5,015 bases of DNA. Origin: Acidimicrobiia bacterium. GTDB taxonomy: Bacteria; Actinomycetota; Acidimicrobiia; Acidimicrobiales; Ilumatobacteraceae. The position numbers and the translations under genes are program-made. The notes beneath the pieces are model-generated. The model had not been told where the DNA came from and did not search any database. It was given only the letters and a program-made list of their open reading frames with translations. Where the stretch lies: positions 1 through 5,015 of the forward strand of contig JAUHYJ010000329.1 of NCBI GenBank assembly GCA_030425785.1, read 5' to 3'. How positions within the stretch are numbered: position 1 is the stretch's first letter; every line of letters begins with the position of its first letter. Of this stretch, positions 1 through 5,015 are shown one piece after another.

Positions 1-79
1 CCGCTTCGCGCCGGATCGTCGCGAAGCTCTCCCGATAGATCCTGTCCGGATCGCGGATATAATCCGTCGCCGGCGCCAC
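1..79 (-). CDS. cobH: Precorrin-8X methylmutase (CobH), N-terminal 26 codons only
   Basis: CobH/CbiC isomerases move the C-11 methyl group of precorrin-8X to C-12, giving hydrogenobyrinate (or its cobalt form) in cytoplasmic cobalamin synthesis. Only the amino terminus is in the window; the gene runs off the left edge. After a GTG start at 77-79 the frame reads MAPATDYIRDPDRIYRESFA and then TIRREA. From memory this matches the conserved CobH opening, of the form DYIRDxxAIYxxSFAxIRAEADL, residue for residue at most positions. GTG is the only plausible start, because the in-frame codon at 95-97 is the stop of the upstream antiporter. An AGGAA sequence sits 8 bases before it. The gap to the antiporter stop is 15 bases, so the two genes are probably co-transcribed and coupled. 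The catalytic histidine region lies outside the window, so activity cannot be judged. Being so short, the call rests on this one conserved block. Confidence 0.85.
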   Translation of the reverse strand, partial: MAPATDYIRDPDRIYRESFATIRREA

Positions 80-87
80 CCTAGCGG

Positions 88-92
88 TTCCT
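88..92 (-). promoter_or_regulatory. Ribosome binding site for cobH
   Basis: On the minus strand the 15 bases between the antiporter stop and the cobH GTG read ACAGGAACCGCTAGG. The AGGAA at 92-88 lies 8 bases from the start codon, which is good Shine-Dalgarno spacing. It is the best such site in the window and supports the GTG as the start. Because it lies just after the antiporter stop, ribosomes finishing the antiporter could reinitiate here. Confidence 0.65.
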
Positions 93-94
93 GT

Positions 95-1210
95 TCATCG
101 ATTTCGGCCCGAGCGGGTGATCCGCGTGGGGATAGGCAGGATGGTGGTGATCGTGGTAATGACCGCCATCGTGATGATGCCGAGCGGGAGCAGGAAGCCG
201 ACGACCGCCACCGAGTACGGATCGGCGAGCGGGTGATCGGACGCGTCGAGGCCCAACCACGTGAGGTAGGCGGCGTAGTACACGAGGAACAGCACACCCT
301 CCCATCGCCGCAACGAATGGTCGTAGGCGAAGATCGGCAGGCACGCGAGCGCGACGGCGATCATCACCGGGATGTCGAGCGCGAGCGCGGAGTCGGGGAT
401 CGGGAGCGCGTCGGGCGAGACCACCGCCGTCAAGCCGAGCACCGCCAGGATGTTGAACATGTTCGACCCCACCGCGTTGCCGACGGCGAGGTCACGCTGG
501 CCGCGCGCTGCGGCAACCACCGACGTCGCGACCTCGGGCAGCGACGTGCCGACCGCGACGACCGTGAGGCCGATCACGAGCTCGCTCACACCGAGCGCCT
601 CGGCGATGTCGGTGGCGGCCTCGACGAGGGCCGTCGACCCGAGCACGAGCATCACGAGGCCGCTGACGAGGTACCCCAGATCGCGCCACGGTGAGCTGTC
701 GCCCAGTTGGTCGGGAGCGAACTCGTCGTAGTCGTCGTCGTCGATCAGCTCCGGGTTGCGACGTGAGGCGATCACGGTCCAGGTGATGTACGAGATCAGG
801 ATCGCCACGAAGATGGCGCCCTCGACGCGGCTGAGCTCGTTGTTGAGGCCGAAGACGTACACGAGCACGGACAAGGCGAGCATGATCGGGACGTCGATGC
901 GGACGATCCGTTGTGCGACGACGAGGCCGCCGCCGATCGCGGCCGAGATGCCGAGCACCAACAGGACGTTCGCGATGTTCGAGCCGACCACGTTGCCGAC
1001 GGCGAGGTCGGCCTCGCCGCGGTATGCCGCGCCGAGGCTGACCGCCAGCTCGGGCGCGCTCGTGCCGAAGGCGACCACGGTGAGGCCGATGACGATCGGC
1101 GACAGCCCGGTGCGGGCCGCGAGTCGGGCCGCGCCCTTGACCAGTGCTTCGGCACCGAACACGAGCGCGCCGAGGCCGACGACGAAGAAGACGGGGGTGA
1201 GCGCGTTCAT
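95..1210 (-). CDS. CaCA-family calcium/sodium antiporter (YrbG-like)
   Basis: This is an integral membrane cation exchanger of the Ca2+:cation antiporter superfamily; members usually expel Ca2+ using the Na+ or H+ gradient. The 371 residues form two inverted halves. The first has GTSAPE at 49-54 and GNVVGSNIAN at 72-81; the second has GTSLPE at 221-226 and GNAVGSNMFN at 244-253. These are the two alpha repeats that form the ion site, with Glu54 and Glu226 as the expected paired carboxylates. About eleven hydrophobic segments can be drawn, with a very acidic loop (DDDDYDE, 157-163) between the halves. E. coli YrbG is about 325 residues, so this one is somewhat longer, with an extra hydrophobic segment near 332-358. 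The ATG at 1208-1210 gives the normal family N-terminus. Its ribosome site is weak. The gene lies 73 bases after the helicase and 15 bases before cobH. The ion actually carried cannot be read from sequence; cobalt or magnesium cannot be excluded. Confidence 0.92.
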   Translation of the reverse strand: MNALTPVFFVVGLGALVFGAEALVKGAARLAARTGLSPIVIGLTVVAFGTSAPELAVSLGAAYRGEADLAVGNVVGSNIANVLLVLGISAAIGGGLVVAQRIVRIDVPIMLALSVLVYVFGLNNELSRVEGAIFVAILISYITWTVIASRRNPELIDDDDYDEFAPDQLGDSSPWRDLGYLVSGLVMLVLGSTALVEAATDIAEALGVSELVIGLTVVAVGTSLPEVATSVVAAARGQRDLAVGNAVGSNMFNILAVLGLTAVVSPDALPIPDSALALDIPVMIAVALACLPIFAYDHSLRRWEGVLFLVYYAAYLTWLGLDASDHPLADPYSVAVVGFLLPLGIITMAVITTITTILPIPTRITRSGRNR

Positions 1211-1229
1211 GGGTCGCTCAAGTCTGGCG

Positions 1230-1264
1230 CCGCGGTGGCTCGGCGAAAACGTGGTCCGCCGCGG
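1230..1264 (-). other. Hairpin in the helicase-antiporter gap
   Basis: CCGCGGTGG at 1230-1238 can pair with CCGCCGCGG at 1256-1264 (9 bp including one G-T wobble) around a 17-base loop. It sits between the helicase stop (1284) and the antiporter ATG (1210). There is no T-run after it on the minus strand, so it is not a classical intrinsic terminator. It could slow polymerase, mark an RNA processing site, or be chance in GC-rich DNA. Confidence 0.3.
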
Positions 1265-1283
1265 TCCGCGTCCTCGGTCGCTG

Positions 1284-2987
1284 TCACGCCCGCTCGCGCC
1301 GCAGTCGGCGCAGCCAACTCTCCGAATAGCGCAGGCGTCGCTGCAGCTGCTCGACGGTCGCGGTCGACACCTTGGTGACCCCGGCGAGCCGGTTCATCTC
1401 GGCCTGGACGCGTGGGTGCGTCCAGCCGGTGATGTCGACGAGTCGCTTCGCGACGTCCTGGTTCCTGACGCGGAGCTCGTCCTTCTGCTCGGCGACGCTG
1501 AGGGTGCCCCACGGCCGCAGCCCGGCCTCGGTCGGCACATCGGCGAGGTCGAGTGCGAGCGCGGGGTCGTCGTCGAAGTCCGGCGTGGGGGGATCGGGTT
1601 CCATGTCGAAGGGTTGGAGATCGAAGTGCTCGACGCCCGACTCGGTGATCGCGTGCAGCTTGACGCCGGTCGCGGTCGACGACACGACCGAGAAGAGCGA
1701 CAGCTGCTCGGCCGCCTGATCGGCCTCGTGCACCAGACGGTCGAGCTCCGCACTCGCCTCGTCGTCGCGTTGCGACGGCGGCCGCAGGACGTGGCGACGC
1801 GCCTCGGCGATCTGGAAGGCGTGGTGTCGCAATCGCGGATCGTCGGGCACGTACACATAGGCCTTCTGGCTGGCCCGACCGGCCTGGAATCGCACGAACC
1901 GGCCGACCGCCTGGCGGAAGAACAGCTCGGTCGACGTGGTCGTGGCGTAGACCCCGACCCGCAGGCGTGGGATGTCGACGCCCTCGGACACCATCCGGAC
2001 CGAGACGAGCCACGGTCGGTCGTTGCCGGCGAACTCCGCGATCTTGCGCGACGCGCTCGGGTCGTCGCTCACCACGACCTCGGCCGGGGTGTTGAACCGG
2101 TTGCGCAACATGCGGGCGATGCCCTGCGCGTGGTCCTGGTCGATCGCGATGACGAGTCCCCCCGCATCGGGCTGTTCCGACCGGATCGAACGGAGGCGAT
2201 CGTGGGCCTGCCCCAGGACGGTCGTGATCCAGTCGCCGTCGAGGCTCAGCGCCGTCCGCAGCCGCGCCGAGACCTGGTCGCGGGCCAGCTCGTCGGCGAA
2301 GCTCGCACGGAGCACGTCGCCCGACGGTGTGCTCCACTCCATCTGGCCGTCGACGCGCGGGAAGTAGACCGGTCGCACGACCCCGCCGTCGCGCAGCGCG
2401 TCGGCATAGCCGTAGGTGAAGTCGGCGTGCGCCTGGTCGACGCTGCCGCCTTCCTCCGCGGTGGCGTCGTAGCGCACGAACGGGATCCGCGCGGCGTCGC
2501 TGCGGAACGGGGTGCCGGACAGCGAGAGGCGCCGGCCGGCGTGCGCGAACGCGGTGCCGATGCTGTCGCCCCACGCCCGTTCGTGACCGGCGTGGTGCAC
2601 CTCGTCGAGGATCACCATGCCGTCGAGCGCGAGCCCTTGCAGCTTGCTCGCCGCCTCGCCCGTCGCGACCTGCTGGTAGGTCGTGACGAGTCCGTGCACG
2701 TCGCGGGCGAGCCCGTAGCCCGGCGCCCACTCGGGGTCGAGCTGCAGCCCCAGCCGGTGGGCGGCGAGGGCCCACTGCATCTTCAGGTGGCTCGTCGGTG
2801 CGACGACGACGAGGCGGCGCGCGGAACCGTCCCGCGCCCACGCCGCGAGCTGCCACCGGGCACAGGCGAGCGCGAACGTCGTCTTGCCCGCGCCGGGGGT
2901 CGCCACGGCGAGGAAGTCGGGAGCATCGCCGGCCCGGAACAGGTCGAAGGCGGCGCGCTGCCAGGGGCGGAGGGTGATGGTGTGCAC
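1284..2987 (-). CDS. Superfamily 2 DEAD/DEAH-box helicase (type III restriction R-subunit-like fold, no nuclease domain)
   Basis: A 567-residue ATP-dependent nucleic-acid translocase. Motifs appear in order, numbered from the GTG at 2985-2987: LRPWQ (6-10) before motif I; Walker A TPGAGKTT (30-37); VVVAPTSHL (60-68); motif II DEVHH (128-132); SGTPFR (157-162); SEGVDIP (334-340); and the arginine-finger motif QAVGRFVR (359-366). This set is that of the ResIII/helicase-C group. After about residue 400 comes an acidic linker and a C-terminal helical block (about 495-567). I see no PD-(D/E)XK nuclease motif and no methyltransferase neighbour, so a restriction role is not supported; DNA repair or RNA/DNA remodelling is more likely. 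The frame stays open upstream to an ATG at 3189-3191, but those 68 codons are Arg/Pro/Gly-rich and unlike a folded protein, so I prefer the GTG, which starts directly at the helicase core. No clear Shine-Dalgarno precedes it. The substrate is unknown. Confidence 0.88.
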   Translation of the reverse strand: MHTITLRPWQRAAFDLFRAGDAPDFLAVATPGAGKTTFALACARWQLAAWARDGSARRLVVVAPTSHLKMQWALAAHRLGLQLDPEWAPGYGLARDVHGLVTTYQQVATGEAASKLQGLALDGMVILDEVHHAGHERAWGDSIGTAFAHAGRRLSLSGTPFRSDAARIPFVRYDATAEEGGSVDQAHADFTYGYADALRDGGVVRPVYFPRVDGQMEWSTPSGDVLRASFADELARDQVSARLRTALSLDGDWITTVLGQAHDRLRSIRSEQPDAGGLVIAIDQDHAQGIARMLRNRFNTPAEVVVSDDPSASRKIAEFAGNDRPWLVSVRMVSEGVDIPRLRVGVYATTTSTELFFRQAVGRFVRFQAGRASQKAYVYVPDDPRLRHHAFQIAEARRHVLRPPSQRDDEASAELDRLVHEADQAAEQLSLFSVVSSTATGVKLHAITESGVEHFDLQPFDMEPDPPTPDFDDDPALALDLADVPTEAGLRPWGTLSVAEQKDELRVRNQDVAKRLVDITGWTHPRVQAEMNRLAGVTKVSTATVEQLQRRLRYSESWLRRLRRERA

Positions 2988-3112
2988 GGGGGATGGGTCC
3001 GGCGTCGGTCCGGGCCGCCGAGTCTGGCCGCCCCGTGTCCGGTCCCCAACCTGGCCGGCGACACGACCGCGAGGTGTCGGCCCGCCATCGTCCTCGGCAT
3101 GCCTCGTGCTGC

Positions 3113-3145
3113 TCCGCGCTGGTGCTCGTGGTCGAGCAGCGCGGA
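3113..3145. other. Strong bulged hairpin in the divergent intergenic region
   Basis: TCCGCGCT (3113-3120) pairs with AGCGCGGA (3138-3145), and GCTCG (3124-3128) pairs with CGAGC (3133-3137). Together they give 13 perfect base pairs with one 3-base bulge (GGT) and a 4-base loop (TGGT). It is about 126 bases upstream of the helicase GTG and 177 bases upstream of the HD-GYP ATG. No T-run follows on either strand. It could be a structured 5' leader element of either transcript, a protein-binding inverted repeat, or an insulator between divergent genes. Confidence 0.45.
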
Positions 3146-3258
3146 ACGTGGTCGGCGGATCCCGTCGATCACCGTGCGCGCCCGCCCGCACAAGCGTTGC
3201 TCAAGATGATGCGGCACACGCTGGTCGGGACCGTCCGAGTCGGGTAGACCGGACCCCA

Positions 3259-3279
3259 CTGCGATAACTGGCGTATCAG
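3259..3279. promoter_or_regulatory. Imperfect inverted repeat upstream of the HD-GYP gene
   Basis: CTG-cg-ATA at 3259-3266 is mirrored by TATCAG at 3274-3279, with a 2-base bulge and a 7-base centre. It lies 42 bases before the HD-GYP ATG in the most A/T-containing patch of the intergenic region, where an operator or -10 region might be expected. The match is short and could be chance. Confidence 0.2.
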
Positions 3280-3321
3280 AGCGGGTTCGACCACGGCCCG
3301 CCGCCGCACTTCGCACCTCCC

Positions 3322-5015
3322 ATGCACACGGCGGACACGACACGGTGGGCCCGACGCCCGGTCTTCGGCACGATCGTGCGCGTGCTCGCCTACGCCGGGC
3401 CGATCGCCCTGTCGCTCGGGGTCGCGTGGGTGCTGACGGCGATGGCGCCAACCCCGGAGTCGACGATGGCGGCCGTGTTCCGCTGGCTGTCGATCGCCGT
3501 GTTCTCGTCGGTCGTGCTGGTGCTCGCGGAACGGATCGCGCGACGGCTCATCCCGATCGCCGCCCTGCTCGAGCTCGCCCTGATCTTCCCCGACCACGCA
3601 CCGTCGCGGTTCCGGGTCGCGATGCGCAGCGGGTCGACGCGCCAGCTCGAACGGCGGCTGGAGGAGACCCGCCACCGCAGCGTCGACGAGACCCCGGCCG
3701 AGGCCGCCCAACGCATCGTCGAGCTCGTCGCCGGTCTGCGCTCGCACGACCGTGTGACGCGAGGTCACGCCGAGCGGGTGCGCGCCTACACCCAGATGAT
3801 CGCCGACGAGATGGGTCTGCCCGACGCCGAGCGCGAGCGGTTGCGCTGGGCCGGGTTGCTCCACGACGTCGGCAAGCTCTACGTGCCGGCATCGATCCTG
3901 AACAAGCCGGGCTCGTTGACGGATGCCGAGTACGACATCGTCAAGGAGCACCCGGAGTACGGCCGCCGCATCGTCGCACCGCTCGTCGAGTGGCTCGGTG
4001 AGTCGGCGCGGGCGGTGTGGGAGCACCACGAGCGCTGGGACGGCACCGGGTACCCCCGGGGTCTCGCCGGTACCGAGATCAGCCTGGCCGCACGGATCGT
4101 CGCCGTCGCCGACGTGTACGACGTCTTGACCTCGGCCCGGTCGTATCAGCCGGCCCGGTCGCCTGACGAGGCGCGCGCCGAGATCGCCCGGTGCGCCGGC
4201 TCGCAGTTCGACCCGGACGTCGTACGAGCGTTCCTCGGGTTGTCGCTCAGCCGGGTGCGCGCCACCGCCGGGCCGCTGTCGTTGCTCGCCCAGCTCACGC
4301 TGTTCCCGTCGGCTGCGTTGTCGTCGGCCCAGGCGGCGAGCACCGCCGTCGTGCTGACCGGTGCGGTCGCGGCGTCGGCGGCCGGCGCCACCCCACCGAA
4401 CGTGCAGGATGGCCTCGCCGCGTTCACCTCGACCGGTCTGGCGCAGATCGAGTCGTACGCACCGTGGCACGACGACGCGACCAACGCCGACGACATCCAG
4501 ATCGCGGCGGGCCCGGTCGTCGTCGACCAGACGGCGGTGGACGACGCCCGATCGGCAGGGGAACCGGTCGACGTGCCGGTCGACGTGCCGGTCGACGGTC
4601 GGGCCGATGTGCCGGCCGAGCCGCTGGTCGCATCCGCCTCGCCCGGCGCGCTGACGGAGGATCTCCCACCCGATGCCGCCGTGACCGAGTACGACCGAGC
4701 GATCGACCTGACGGATCCGCCGCAGCTCGCAGCGGCGAGCGAATCGGAGCACGGCACCGTGCTCGCGACCGGCACGCCCGGCGCCGAGGCGACCGTGACG
4801 AGCCGCGATCGAACGACCGGCCACGACCGAGCCGACGACGGCGGGAACTCGGGCAACGGGAACGGCAACTCGGGCAACGGGAACTCCGGCAACTCGGGCA
4901 ACGGGAACTCCGGCAACTCGGGCAACGGGAACCAGGGGAACGGCAACGCAGGCAACGGGAACGGCAACTCGGGCAACGGGAACGGGAACGCGGGCAACGG
5001 GAACGGCGCCGGGAA
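3322..5015 (+). CDS. Membrane-anchored HD-GYP phosphodiesterase with exported Gly-Asn repeat tail (3' end outside window)
   Basis: HD-GYP domains hydrolyse cyclic di-GMP or related cyclic dinucleotides. Of this gene, 564 codons are visible and the frame is still open at the right edge. The ATG at 3322 is the first possible start after an in-frame TAA at 3265-3267. Order: Arg-rich N-terminus; membrane segments at about 21-42 and 49-69, perhaps a third at 76-90; HD-GYP domain at about 140-307; membrane segment at about 331-356; acidic linker 360-506; Gly-Asn repeats from 507. Expected metal ligands are all present: His149, His181-Asp182, His210, His235-His236, Asp264, plus Lys185, and the signature HHERWDGTGYP (235-245). 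Val145 stands where the trinuclear iron enzyme has Glu, which suggests a two-metal site. Arg clusters at 8-20, 71-75 and 311-313 place the catalytic domain inside and the tail outside the cell. No GGDEF, PAS or receiver domain is visible. Substrate preference cannot be told from sequence. Confidence 0.9.
   Translation, partial: MHTADTTRWARRPVFGTIVRVLAYAGPIALSLGVAWVLTAMAPTPESTMAAVFRWLSIAVFSSVVLVLAERIARRLIPIAALLELALIFPDHAPSRFRVAMRSGSTRQLERRLEETRHRSVDETPAEAAQRIVELVAGLRSHDRVTRGHAERVRAYTQMIADEMGLPDAERERLRWAGLLHDVGKLYVPASILNKPGSLTDAEYDIVKEHPEYGRRIVAPLVEWLGESARAVWEHHERWDGTGYPRGLAGTEISLAARIVAVADVYDVLTSARSYQPARSPDEARAEIARCAGSQFDPDVVRAFLGLSLSRVRATAGPLSLLAQLTLFPSAALSSAQAASTAVVLTGAVAASAAGATPPNVQDGLAAFTSTGLAQIESYAPWHDDATNADDIQIAAGPVVVDQTAVDDARSAGEPVDVPVDVPVDGRADVPAEPLVASASPGALTEDLPPDAAVTEYDRAIDLTDPPQLAAASESEHGTVLATGTPGAEATVTSRDRTTGHDRADDGGNSGNGNGNSGNGNSGNSGNGNSGNSGNGNQGNGNAGNGNGNSGNGNGNAGNGNGAG
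4564..4596 (+). repeat. 12-bp tandem repeat in the HD-GYP linker
   Basis: The unit CCGGTCGACGTG is present twice perfectly (4564-4575, 4576-4587) and then nine bases of a third copy (4588-4596). It is in frame and encodes PVDV-PVDV-PVD (residues 415-425) in the acidic, probably extracytoplasmic linker; a degenerate further unit (DVPAEP) follows near 4606. Length multiples of three keep the frame, so copy-number change would only lengthen the linker. Confidence 0.8.
4843..5015 (+). repeat. Gly-Asn-rich tandem repeats (GNSGNGN type) at the C-terminal end of the HD-GYP protein
   Basis: From codon 508 to the window end the protein is almost only Gly and Asn, with 22 Gly-Asn dipeptides in 57 residues and single Ser, Ala or Gln spacers (SGNGN, SGN, AGNGNGN). 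At the DNA level it is built from GGCAAC and GGGAAC hexamers with TCG, TCC, GCG, GCA or CAG interruptions. Asn is always AAC while Gly mixes GGC and GGG, so the array is imperfect and may be under protein-level selection. It continues past the right edge. Such tails occur in surface or matrix proteins and in flexible linkers; a specific role is not visible. Confidence 0.9.

Larger units (their letters stand above)
2988..3321. other. Divergent intergenic region, no convincing gene
   Basis: This 334-base stretch separates the helicase start from the HD-GYP start, so it must hold promoters for both directions. Open frames crossing it are Arg/Pro/Gly-rich and show no family motif. I find no tRNA-like cloverleaf and no good -35/-10 pair. 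The best minus-strand candidate is TTGGGG (3049-3044), 17 bases, then CAGACT (3026-3021), only three matches in each box. Neither flanking start has a recognisable Shine-Dalgarno; before ATG 3322 the sequence is pyrimidine-rich and contains CACCTCC, which resembles the 16S anti-Shine-Dalgarno itself. Leaderless or weakly initiated transcripts are possible. Two structured spots are listed separately. Confidence 0.6.

Noticed and set aside
4..26. Inverted repeat CTTCGCG/CGCGAAG with a 9-base loop
   Set aside because: It lies inside cobH coding sequence (codons for SFATIRRE), where the conserved protein motif explains the bases.
3021..3049. Possible minus-strand promoter TTGGGG-17-CAGACT for the helicase
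   Set aside because: Only three of six matches in each box, no T at the first -10 position; expected by chance in a region this size.
756..3209. Very long plus-strand open frame (817 codons) antisense to the antiporter and helicase
   Set aside because: Its product is Arg/Asp/Gly/Val-rich without motifs, and it overlaps two genes with full family signatures on the other strand. Long antisense open frames are normal in GC-rich DNA.
3281..3300. GGTTCGA resembling a tRNA T-loop
   Set aside because: No acceptor, anticodon or D-arm pairing can be built around it and no CCA end follows.
3345..4001. 218-codon plus-strand frame inside the HD-GYP gene in another phase
   Set aside because: Arg/Pro/Ala-rich product; the HD, Lys and GYP signatures are all in the phase starting at 3322.
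3169..4824. 551-codon minus-strand frame opposite the HD-GYP gene
   Set aside because: Arg/Gly/His-rich composition, no motif, and it is antisense to invariant HD-GYP residues.
4146..4997. Minus-strand frame with Pro/Leu/Phe/Glu repeats (PLPELPF type), looking like a proline-rich repeat protein
   Set aside because: It is the reverse complement of the Gly-Asn array and of the HD-GYP C-terminal part. The plus strand has a continuous frame from a clear catalytic domain into the repeats, so the minus frame is a shadow.

Overview
This is a GC-rich window (by eye around 70% G+C, with strong G/C preference at third codon positions) from a bacterial chromosome. The GC bias, frequent GTG starts, weak or absent Shine-Dalgarno sequences and a membrane-bound HD-GYP protein with a Gly/Asn-rich tail suggest an actinomycete-type organism, possibly an Acidimicrobiia-like lineage. 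That placement is an inference from style, not from a marker gene.

Left part, minus strand, transcribed right to left: a superfamily 2 DEAD/DEAH-box helicase (about 1284-2987), then after 73 bases a sodium/calcium-type CaCA cation antiporter (95-1210), then after only 15 bases the first 26 codons of precorrin-8X methylmutase, cobH (1-79, running off the left edge). The short antiporter-cobH gap and a good ribosome binding site in it suggest these two are co-transcribed and probably translationally coupled. The helicase may be the first gene of the same transcript, but the 73-base gap holds a hairpin.

Middle: 2988-3321 (334 bases) lies between divergent genes. It has no convincing gene, but it carries a 13-bp-stem hairpin at 3113-3145 and an imperfect inverted repeat at 3259-3279.

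Right part, plus strand: one large open frame begins at ATG 3322 and is still open at the right edge (564 codons seen). It encodes a membrane-anchored HD-GYP phosphodiesterase with all the usual metal ligands, followed by another membrane segment, an acidic linker and a Gly-Asn repeat tail. Charge distribution predicts a cytoplasmic catalytic domain and an exported tail, so this could link cyclic-dinucleotide turnover inside the cell to something at the surface. It is the most unusual object here.

The remaining long open frames, including an 817-codon plus-strand frame antisense to the helicase and a Pro/Leu/Phe-rich minus-strand frame antisense to the Gly-Asn repeats, are shadows of these four genes. 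I see no RNA gene, mobile element, CRISPR array or classical terminator with a T-tract.
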